Shown here: piece after piece, positions 1 to 5,542 of the stretch
How the letters are laid out: every line of letters starts with the position of its first letter
Numbering within the stretch: position 1 is the first letter of the stretch
Origin: Victivallales bacterium
GTDB taxonomy: Bacteria > Verrucomicrobiota > Lentisphaeria > Oligosphaerales > Lenti-02
Assembly (NCBI GenBank): GCA_018648945.1
Contig: JABGQJ010000446.1
Span: 1-6,447, forward strand
Reading direction: 5' to 3'
Length of the DNA: 6,447 bases
Notes under the pieces: generated by a model
What the model was told of the DNA's origin: nothing
Database searches by the model: none
The model's input: only the letters and a program-made list of their open reading frames with translations
Program-made: the position numbers and the translations under genes

Positions 1-1428
1 AAGGACGGGAGGCGGGGGCACGAACACCGGCGGGCCGGAGCCGGACGGGGCCTCCCTGCCTCCCCATGGCTGATCGCCACGAGGGGGGCGGGAGGACATC
101 ATGTTCTGCCGGCTCACCATCTGATCCAGCGTCTGGAGAACAGGCTCCTCAGGTAGACTCAGGGCCCGGGCCAGCCAACGGGCATGCCCCACCCGCGTCA
201 CCGGCGTCGGGATCGGCACCACCAACGAGAGAACGTCGCGCACGACGCTGTTCATGCCCTCCGGCGTCCCGGCGTCCACCTCCTCCCGGGCGCAGCCAAA
301 CGCATAGGGAATCGCCTCCGTCACCTTGGTGATCGCCTCCTGCAGCCCCTCGGCACCCCGCTCGTGGTATACACCGTCCGGATCCTCGCCCTTGGCCAGG
401 GCAATCACCCCCACCGAGATCTCCGCAGCATGGCACAGCTCGATGCTCCGCAGAGCGGCCTTCCGACCAGCGGAATCCGCGTCGAACGCCAGCAACACCC
501 GTTGGGTTGAGCGCCGCAGACGTCGAACATGATCCTCGGTGAACGCGGTCCCCTGGGCGCAGACCGTGTGAGTGAGCCCGGCCCGGTGGCAGGCGATCAC
601 GTCCAGCTGCCCCTCGCAGACGATGGCACACCCCGCTTCCTTGAAAGACTGTCGGGCGAGATGGAAACCATAGAGCACGCGGCTTTTGTGGAAGAACGCA
701 GTCTCGGGGCTGTTGACGTACTTGGCTGCCTTTGCATCGGCCTCCAGCACCCGACCACTGAAGCCAATGACCTTGCCCATCTCGTCGTGAATGGCAAACA
801 TCACGCGCCCTCGGAAACGGTCGTACGGGGGGCGCTCGGGGTGTTCCTCGCTCTGCGTGGCCATGCCCGTAGCCAACAGATCCTGGGTGGAATACCCCTG
901 CTGTAGCGCCCAACCCATGGTCGCGTCGAAAGAGTCCGGAGCATAGCCAATGCAGAACGCGTCCGCCGCCTCCTTGTCCAAACCCCGCCCGCCCAGGTAG
1001 AGCCGCGCCTTGCGGGCATGGGGTGCCCGCAACTGCGATCGGTACCACTGCGCGACGCTCGCCAGCAGGTCCAGTCCCCGTTCCTTGTCGTCGCGCCGGG
1101 TCTGCCGTTCCTCGGGGGAGGAGTTCGGACCGCCTTCCGGGATTTCCACACCCGTGCGCTGGGCAAGCAGACGCACGGCATCGACGAAATCCATGTTCTC
1201 GATGTCTTGAATGAAGCCGAAGACGGAGCCGCTCTTGCCGCAACCGAAGCACTTGTAGCTCTGGTAGGTGGAGCTGACTTTGAAGGAGGGGGTCTTCTCC
1301 TTGTGGAATGGGCAACAGCCCCAGGACTCGCTCCCCCGCTGCTTCAGGGTCACATACGCGCCGACCACGTCGGCAATGTCCGCACGCTGACGGATCTCAT
1401 CGATGACTTCTTCGGGAATGCGGGGCAT
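1..1428 (-). CDS. dnaG: DNA primase DnaG (3' end beyond window)
   Basis: Synthesises the RNA primers used by the replicative polymerase at the replication fork. The frame is open from the ATG at 1428 to the window edge (476 residues, no stop), so roughly the last 100-180 residues expected for the family are missing. The start MPRIPEEVIDEIRQRADI is the usual DnaG N-terminus. A CHC2-type zinc finger follows (C39, H42, C60, C63, with CPFHKEKTPSF and KCFGCGKSG). The primase core comes next, with YDRFRGRVMFAI (202-213) and KYVNSPET (236-243). The TOPRIM fold has the metal-binding acidic residues: E272 in CEGQLDV, and D316 and D318 in AFDADSAG. After about residue 444 the chain becomes Pro/Gly-rich, which looks like the linker to the C-terminal helicase-binding domain. 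The gene starts 9 bp after the TPR gene stop and shows no ribosome binding site, so coupled translation is likely. Identification is secure from the motifs. Confidence 0.97.
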   Translation of the reverse strand, partial: MPRIPEEVIDEIRQRADIADVVGAYVTLKQRGSESWGCCPFHKEKTPSFKVSSTYQSYKCFGCGKSGSVFGFIQDIENMDFVDAVRLLAQRTGVEIPEGGPNSSPEERQTRRDDKERGLDLLASVAQWYRSQLRAPHARKARLYLGGRGLDKEAADAFCIGYAPDSFDATMGWALQQGYSTQDLLATGMATQSEEHPERPPYDRFRGRVMFAIHDEMGKVIGFSGRVLEADAKAAKYVNSPETAFFHKSRVLYGFHLARQSFKEAGCAIVCEGQLDVIACHRAGLTHTVCAQGTAFTEDHVRRLRRSTQRVLLAFDADSAGRKAALRSIELCHAAEISVGVIALAKGEDPDGVYHERGAEGLQEAITKVTEAIPYAFGCAREEVDAGTPEGMNSVVRDVLSLVVPIPTPVTRVGHARWLARALSLPEEPVLQTLDQMVSRQNMMSSRPPRGDQPWGGREAPSGSGPPVFVPPPPVL

Positions 1429-1437
1429 GAATGGAGT

Positions 1438-2220
1438 CTAGTTGCGAACCCGGCGTCCCCGGGCGAGCTGCCGCAAGCGATCGCGAATGGCAGCCTGATT
1501 GGTGGGATCCTTGCGGTCGGTCCGGCGGAAGAAGCTCTCGCGGTAGTAGTCAATGGCCCGGTTGGGATCACCTAGATAGGTATCGTGGAGCACCGCCAAA
1601 TTCTGCAGGACCACCGGATTGTCAGGGTCCAGACGCAACGCCTCCTCGAAGCTCTGCAACGCCAGCTCGTGCTCCCCTTGCCCAACCTGCAGAAGCCCGA
1701 GGCAGTTGTACACCTCCGGCCTGTCGCCGAAGGAACGGTAGCGGCGCAACCCTTTGAGGTACAGACGCCCGGCCGCCAAGTTCTGCTTCAGGCAGCACCG
1801 CGAGAGCAGGACCAGGATGTCGGGCACATGCTCCTCTTGACCGTTCTTCAGATACAGGGCATTCTTGAGAGGCACGATGGCGTCCCCGTAGGCCCCGAGT
1901 CGATACAGAGCCCAACCATAGAAATACTGGGCCACGAAGCTGGCCGGCGCGTCCGCAGCCGTCTTGGCCAGTTGGTCCCGGGCTTCCAGGTGCTCGTCGT
2001 TCTCGAACAGCGCGAAGCCATACAGCACAGCATACTCGGGTTTCTCGGGAGCGGCGCGCATGGCCTTCCCCGCGAGCTTCGCGCCCTTGGCATAGTCACC
2101 TGCCGACATGGCCGCCGCCGCCTCCCGGGCGACCTGATCGGCATCCACCCGCGAGCAACCGCTCGGCAACACACCAAGAAGAATGGCAATCAAACAGGAC
2201 TGGACGAGAAGGCGGGGCAC
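1438..2220 (-). CDS. TPR-repeat lipoprotein of unknown function
   Basis: A 260-residue protein, probably anchored to a membrane by lipid and acting as a protein-protein scaffold; the partner is unknown. The GTG start at 2220 is chosen because GGAG lies 6 nt upstream and because it places a signal peptide at the very N-terminus: R3, a hydrophobic stretch at about residues 4-18, then LPSGC with C22 as the candidate lipidated cysteine. Pro at the -3 position makes this lipobox imperfect. The mature part is helical with tetratricopeptide-like repeats. The clearest are at about 168-201 (LGLLQVGQGEHELALQSFEEALRLDPDNP) read as its short motifs GEHELALQSFEEALRLDP, and about 202-236 (GDPNRAIDYYRESF). 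Weaker units occupy about 28-128. The C-terminus is basic (RGRRVRN). It sits between the dehydrogenase and dnaG in the same direction. A longer frame runs back to 2343 but overlaps the dehydrogenase gene and would bury the signal peptide. Confidence 0.85.
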   Translation of the reverse strand: MPRLLVQSCLIAILLGVLPSGCSRVDADQVAREAAAAMSAGDYAKGAKLAGKAMRAAPEKPEYAVLYGFALFENDEHLEARDQLAKTAADAPASFVAQYFYGWALYRLGAYGDAIVPLKNALYLKNGQEEHVPDILVLLSRCCLKQNLAAGRLYLKGLRRYRSFGDRPEVYNCLGLLQVGQGEHELALQSFEEALRLDPDNPVVLQNLAVLHDTYLGDPNRAIDYYRESFFRRTDRKDPTNQAAIRDRLRQLARGRRVRN

Positions 2221-2226
2221 TGTCAA

Positions 2227-2230
2227 CTCC
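2227..2230 (-). promoter_or_regulatory. Ribosome binding site of the TPR lipoprotein gene
   Basis: GGAG on the minus strand, 6 nt before the GTG at 2220. It decides the start in favour of this GTG over the upstream in-frame ATG at 2343, which lies inside the dehydrogenase gene. Confidence 0.7.
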
Positions 2231-2257
2231 GTATATCTTCGCAATTCGCGTGTTGTC

Positions 2258-3277
2258 TCAGGACACTCGGACCACTGACTTCCAGACCCCATCGCTGCCG
2301 GCTTCCAGCTGCTCGATGGCCTCTTGCACGTGATCCAGGTCAAAATGATGGGTGATGATCCGCTCGATGTCCACCTTCCCGGCGGCGAGGAGCTTCATGG
2401 AGGTGGGGAAGTCTCGGCAGAAACCGAGGGTGCCCAGCACGGTCAGCTCCTTGAACGTCGTGTTCGTGAGGTCAAAGGGGTCGGTGTCGTTCCCGGTCCA
2501 GCCGATCAGCATCACCGTGCCCCCGTTCTTCACCAAAGACACGGTCTCGACCAATGTCTCGCGCTCGCCAACCGCCTCGATGACCACATCGGCCATCTTC
2601 CCGTTCGTGATCCGCGACACCTCCGCCACCAAGTCGTCGGTCTCCGGATCAAGCGTGTGGCTGGCCCCGAGTTCGAGCGCGGCTTCGCGCTTGAAGGCCA
2701 CCGGTTCGATGACGATCACCTCGGCACTCAGATTGGCACAATGCTGCGTGGAAAATGATCCCATGGTCCCGCAACCGATGATCACCACCACATCACCGCT
2801 CTGGATCCGGCAACGTTGCACGGCATGCAGGCTGCCCGAACACGGTTCCATGATGGCCGCCTCGTCGAAGCTCACGGTGTCCGGCTTGAGGTGCGCGAAT
2901 TCCGCCGGAATCGGCATATACTCCGCAAAGGCGCCCTGCACCTGGTGCCCGATGATCTTCAGGTCGGAGCAGAAGTTGTAGGTTCCGGCCAAGCAGAAGG
3001 GGCAGGTGCCGCAGATGAAGAAGGGCTCCACCGTCACCGCCTCGCCCAGGCGCGACGCCGCCACCCCCGGACCGACTTCGGCAATGGTCCCCGAGCATTC
3101 GTGTCCCAGCACGATGGGGAAGCCGATCATCGGGTGTTTGCCCCGGTAGCCATCCACATCCGAGCCACAGACCCCCACCGACTTGATCCGCACCAACACC
3201 TCACCAGGCCCCGGAACAGGTCTGGGGATGTCCTGGATCTCAATGCTGCCAATACCGGTGCAGACGGCCGCCTTCAT
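2258..3277 (-). CDS. Zinc-dependent medium-chain alcohol/polyol dehydrogenase
   Basis: A 339-residue cytoplasmic oxidoreductase of the medium-chain dehydrogenase family, the group that includes threonine 3-dehydrogenase, sorbitol dehydrogenase and galactitol-1-phosphate dehydrogenase. The catalytic zinc ligands are visible as C37 (GVCGSD), H59-E60 (GHE) and E144 (MEP). The structural zinc site is complete (C89, C92, C95, C103). The Rossmann nucleotide-binding motif is GCGTMG at 168-173. The acidic E191 at the end of the second strand (VIVIEP) suggests NAD(H) rather than NADP(H). The length is normal for the family. The ATG at 3277 is supported by AGGAG 7 nt upstream and by the typical MKAAV start. 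The substrate cannot be assigned from sequence; a sugar, polyol or threonine-like alcohol are all possible. It is the first gene of the leftward group and is divergent from the rlmN-like gene; the 37 bp gap to the TPR gene suggests co-transcription. Confidence 0.93.
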   Translation of the reverse strand: MKAAVCTGIGSIEIQDIPRPVPGPGEVLVRIKSVGVCGSDVDGYRGKHPMIGFPIVLGHECSGTIAEVGPGVAASRLGEAVTVEPFFICGTCPFCLAGTYNFCSDLKIIGHQVQGAFAEYMPIPAEFAHLKPDTVSFDEAAIMEPCSGSLHAVQRCRIQSGDVVVIIGCGTMGSFSTQHCANLSAEVIVIEPVAFKREAALELGASHTLDPETDDLVAEVSRITNGKMADVVIEAVGERETLVETVSLVKNGGTVMLIGWTGNDTDPFDLTNTTFKELTVLGTLGFCRDFPTSMKLLAAGKVDIERIITHHFDLDHVQEAIEQLEAGSDGVWKSVVRVS

Positions 3278-3284
3278 GGGGCTT

Positions 3285-3289
3285 CTCCT
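3285..3289 (-). promoter_or_regulatory. Ribosome binding site of the dehydrogenase gene
   Basis: AGGAG on the minus strand, 7 nt before the ATG at 3277. It supports that ATG against longer in-frame readings that extend up to 3466 through the intergenic region. Confidence 0.75.
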
Positions 3290-3298
3290 GGGCTCAAG

Positions 3299-3307
3299 GG
3301 AACTTCC
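3299..3307. repeat. Short palindrome GGAACTTCC in the divergent intergenic region
   Basis: Arms GGAA and TTCC around a single base, 22 bp upstream of the dehydrogenase start. It shares its half-site with the larger palindrome at 3329-3344. It could be a second regulator half-site, but a palindrome this short may occur by chance. Confidence 0.3.
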
Positions 3308-3328
3308 TGGGACACCTTTGCATCCACG

Positions 3329-3344
3329 GGAACGGATATGTTCC
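3329..3344. repeat. Inverted repeat GGAAC-N6-GTTCC, possible operator
   Basis: Perfect 5-bp arms separated by 6 bp, the geometry of a dimeric regulator site. It lies in the divergent intergenic region, 52 bp upstream of the dehydrogenase start and about 147 bp upstream of the rlmN-like ATG. The position suits control of the dehydrogenase promoter. No regulator gene is present in the window and I cannot define -35/-10 boxes with confidence. Confidence 0.35.
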
Positions 3345-3425
3345 ACGGTACCCCGCGACGATCCGAAATCAAGACCCCGACCCACAAGGTTTCGGAATGG
3401 GTTCGGTGGTGCCAGGCAATCAACC

Positions 3426-3433
3426 AGGAGAGG
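3426..3433 (+). promoter_or_regulatory. Purine-rich Shine-Dalgarno-like stretch before a possible TTG start
   Basis: AGGAGAGG lies 6 nt before a TTG at 3440 that is in frame with the rlmN-like gene (17 codons upstream of the ATG at 3491). It is too far from the ATG itself to act as its ribosome binding site in the ordinary way. The codons between 3440 and 3490 often end in A or T, unlike the GC-ending codons of the gene body, so the stretch looks less like coding sequence. Confidence 0.3.
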
Positions 3434-3442
3434 TGTCAGTTG

Positions 3443-3469
3443 CGGTTGCCGATGGCTTGTCGGCAATCG
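3443..3469 (+). promoter_or_regulatory. Stem-loop upstream of the rlmN-like gene
   Basis: Arms CGGTTGCCGA (3443-3452) and TCGGCAATCG (3460-3469) form a 10-bp stem with a single G-U pair (3445 with 3467) and a 7-nt loop. It ends 21 nt before the ATG at 3491. No T-run follows on either strand, so it is not a standard intrinsic terminator. It could be a leader-RNA hairpin affecting translation or mRNA stability, or a DNA operator. Confidence 0.45.
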
Positions 3470-3490
3470 GCGCTAGATTACCTGCCGCCC

Positions 3491-4537
3491 ATGAATCGTC
3501 ACTCCATCCATGACCCGGCCGCCCTCGAAGCCGCCCGCCGCCACGCAGGCATCGAGCCCGAAGCACTGCGCCGCTGGCGCGCGGCGTTCTTTCGTCGGCA
3601 TCTCGAGTTTGCCGAGAGCCTGAAGATCCTCCCCGCCGAGAGTCGCGACTCCTTTGCAGAGGGCCTGCGGCATCGGTTCATCGAGCGGGTCGGCGAGGTG
3701 TCTTCCACGCAGGACCGCGCTACCAAACTAGCCTTCCGAACGGACGACGGGCGCGTGCTGGAAGCAGTCCTGATGCAGACGGTGTCAGGGCGCATCTCCC
3801 TCTGTGTCTCGAGCCAGCTCGGTTGCGCCTGCAACTGCGCATTCTGCGCGACGGGGACGCTCCCCTTTGCCCGGAATCTCACGGTGGACGAGATGCTCGA
3901 CCAAGTCGTCCAGGGCGCGCGACTGGCCGAGGGAAGACTCCGCAACGTGGTGTTCATGGGCATGGGCGAACCCCTGCTCAATCTCAGCAACGTCCAGCGT
4001 GCAGTGGCAGACCTGATCTCCCCCCATCTCTTCGCCCTGGCCGAGCGCCGCGTGCTGGTCTCCACCTGTGGCCTGCCAGATGCCATGGTGGAATTGGCGA
4101 GGGCGTTCCCCGGCATTGGCCTGGGGCTCAGCCTGCATGCAGCCCGCCAGGAGGTGCGCGAGCAACTGATGCCCATCGCCGAACGCCACCATCTGCGCGA
4201 ACTGCGGGCGGCGCTGGAAGCGATCGCCCCAGTCGCCAAGCGCGAGGTCATGGTGGAAGTTCTGCTGCTCGACGGGGTCAACGACAGGCCGGCCGATGCG
4301 GCTGCCCTGGTGGAGTTCACACACGACCTGCCAGTCTACATCAATCTACTCACCTACAACCCCATCCCCAGCCGTCCGGACCTGCGCCCCGCCGCCGAGG
4401 GAAGCTACCGACTCTTCACCGAGAGACTGGAGGAAGCCGGCCACAAAGTGACGCGCCGCTACTCCCATGGGAGCGATATCGCCGCCGCTTGCGGGCAGTT
4501 GGCGGCAACCCACAGCGCGCCGGAGGCAGCCCTGTGA
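3491..4537 (+). CDS. rlmN: RlmN-type radical-SAM RNA adenine C2-methyltransferase
   Basis: A 348-residue member of the RlmN/Cfr family. RlmN methylates C2 of A2503 in 23S rRNA and, in E. coli, A37 of some tRNAs, using S-adenosylmethionine and a 4Fe-4S cluster. The radical-SAM cysteines are C112, C116 and C119 (SSQLGCACNCAFCATG, very close to the family signature). GMGEPLLN, STCGLP and LSLHA follow in the usual order. The essential methyl-carrying cysteine near the C-terminus is present as C334 in GSDIAAACGQL, so the enzyme looks active. It is somewhat shorter than E. coli RlmN (about 384 residues). The sequence around STCGLPDAM and NLLTYNPIPSRPDL departs from common RlmN wording, so it may be a paralogue. 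The ATG at 3491 is taken for codon usage but has no clear ribosome binding site; TTG 3440 or ATG 3452 are alternatives. The stop overlaps the start of the next gene. Confidence 0.88.
   Translation: MNRHSIHDPAALEAARRHAGIEPEALRRWRAAFFRRHLEFAESLKILPAESRDSFAEGLRHRFIERVGEVSSTQDRATKLAFRTDDGRVLEAVLMQTVSGRISLCVSSQLGCACNCAFCATGTLPFARNLTVDEMLDQVVQGARLAEGRLRNVVFMGMGEPLLNLSNVQRAVADLISPHLFALAERRVLVSTCGLPDAMVELARAFPGIGLGLSLHAARQEVREQLMPIAERHHLRELRAALEAIAPVAKREVMVEVLLLDGVNDRPADAAALVEFTHDLPVYINLLTYNPIPSRPDLRPAAEGSYRLFTERLEEAGHKVTRRYSHGSDIAAACGQLAATHSAPEAAL
4522..4526 (+). promoter_or_regulatory. Ribosome binding site of the kamA-like gene, inside rlmN
   Basis: GGAGG within the last codons of the rlmN-like gene, 7 nt before GTG 4534. 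It fixes the GTG as the start and the GTGA overlap as genuine. Confidence 0.8.
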
Positions 4538-5523
4538 GCCACTGGCGCGAGCAACTCCACGATGCCGATGTCGATCACCCAGTCCGCATCACCGCGCACT
4601 TGGCCAAGCTGATCGACGACGACCCCAACGGCCCCATCGCCCGTCAGTTCCTGCCCGATGCGCGCGAGAAGGGGCGCCGACCCGAGGAGCGCGAGGATTC
4701 CGTCGCCGAAGAGCCCTGCCGAGTCACGGATGCACTCATCCACGCCTATCCCGACCGCGCGCTGCTCATGTGCACCCAGGAATGCGCCGCCTACTGCCGG
4801 TTTTGCTTCCGCAAGCGTCTCGTCGGACAGCCCGCCGACCAAGACGACAGCCGCTTCGAGGCCGCCTTCGCTTACCTGCGCCAACATCCCGAGATCCACG
4901 ATGTCATCCTCTCCGGCGGCGACCCTCTGATCCTGCCAGACGAACGCCTCGACTTCTTCCTCACCCGACTTCGCGAGATTCCGAGTGTGCGGGTGGTGCG
5001 CATCCATACGCGCGTCCTCACCGCCCTGCCCCAACGAATCACCCCCGCCTTCTGCAAGCTGCTGGTCCGGCACGATGTCATGTACATGAACTGCCACATC
5101 AACCACCCTGACGAGCTCACCGAAGAAGCCGTGGCGGCAGCGGGGGAACTCCGCCACGCCGGTGTCGCCTTGGGCTCGCAGACCGTCCTCCTCAAGGGCG
5201 TGAACGACAGTCTGGCGACCATGCGCGCGCTCTGCCTGGGGCTCTACCACGCGGGTGTCCAACCCTACTACCTTTTCCATTGCGAATCAGTGGCCGGCTG
5301 CGCCCACTTCCGCCCCAGCCTGGCAGCGGGGCAGGCGATCTGGCACGGCCTGCAAGGCTGGATCAGCGGCATGGCCGTGCCCCGCTATGTGCTCGACACC
5401 CCCGCCTTGCGCAAGATCCCGCTCTACCCCAACTACGCCACCGCCCAAGCCGACGGCACCTGGCATCTACGCAATTTCCAGGGGCGGGACACCGTTTACC
5501 GAGAGCCCGGCATCCTCGAATAG
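4534..5523 (+). CDS. KamA-family radical-SAM aminomutase (lysine 2,3-aminomutase/EpmB-like)
   Basis: A 329-residue radical-SAM, PLP-dependent enzyme related to lysine 2,3-aminomutase, which converts L-alpha-lysine to L-beta-lysine, and to EpmB, which makes beta-lysine for EF-P. The cluster cysteines are C84, C88 and C91 in CAAYCRFCFRKR, and R93 matches the arginine that binds the substrate carboxylate (Arg134 in the Clostridium enzyme). SGGDPL and HTRVLTALPQRIT follow as in the family. In the C-terminal part, D288 and K294 of LDTPALRKIPLYPNY correspond to Asp330 and the PLP-binding Lys337. However, the usual glycine-rich stretch is ALR and one residue shorter. The Asp293 position is E251 (HCESVAG). 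It is shorter than the Clostridium enzyme (about 416 residues) and close to EpmB in size (about 342). The GTG start has GGAGG 7 nt upstream and overlaps the rlmN stop. Family membership is secure; the substrate is not. Confidence 0.9.
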   Translation: MSHWREQLHDADVDHPVRITAHLAKLIDDDPNGPIARQFLPDAREKGRRPEEREDSVAEEPCRVTDALIHAYPDRALLMCTQECAAYCRFCFRKRLVGQPADQDDSRFEAAFAYLRQHPEIHDVILSGGDPLILPDERLDFFLTRLREIPSVRVVRIHTRVLTALPQRITPAFCKLLVRHDVMYMNCHINHPDELTEEAVAAAGELRHAGVALGSQTVLLKGVNDSLATMRALCLGLYHAGVQPYYLFHCESVAGCAHFRPSLAAGQAIWHGLQGWISGMAVPRYVLDTPALRKIPLYPNYATAQADGTWHLRNFQGRDTVYREPGILE

Positions 5524-5530
5524 CCAGCAC

Positions 5531-5535
5531 AGGAG
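5531..5535 (+). promoter_or_regulatory. Ribosome binding site of the glycoside hydrolase gene
   Basis: AGGAG, 7 nt before ATG 5543, in the 19-bp gap after the kamA-like gene. It fixes the start directly at the signal peptide. Confidence 0.8.
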
Positions 5536-5542
5536 ATCCACC

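Noticed and set aside
149..1315. A 388-codon open frame on the minus strand.
   Set aside because: It overlaps dnaG in another frame on the same strand; the dnaG frame carries all the family motifs, while this one is Arg/Gly/Pro-rich without any recognisable motif, as expected for a GC-rich shadow.
2221..2343. N-terminal extension of the TPR protein to an ATG at 2343.
   Set aside because: It overlaps the end of the dehydrogenase gene and would put about 41 residues ahead of the lipoprotein signal peptide.
1585..2355. A 256-codon plus-strand open frame opposite the TPR gene.
   Set aside because: The opposite strand has a signal peptide, TPR repeats and a ribosome binding site; this frame has none of these.
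2816..3490. Long N-terminal extension of the rlmN-like frame through the intergenic region into the dehydrogenase gene.
   Set aside because: Most of it is antisense to the dehydrogenase, and RlmN homology begins only after the ATG at 3491.
4459..5280. A 273-codon minus-strand open frame opposite the kamA-like gene.
   Set aside because: It is antisense to a conserved gene, has no motif, and its apparent order comes from reading the complement of a well-conserved frame.
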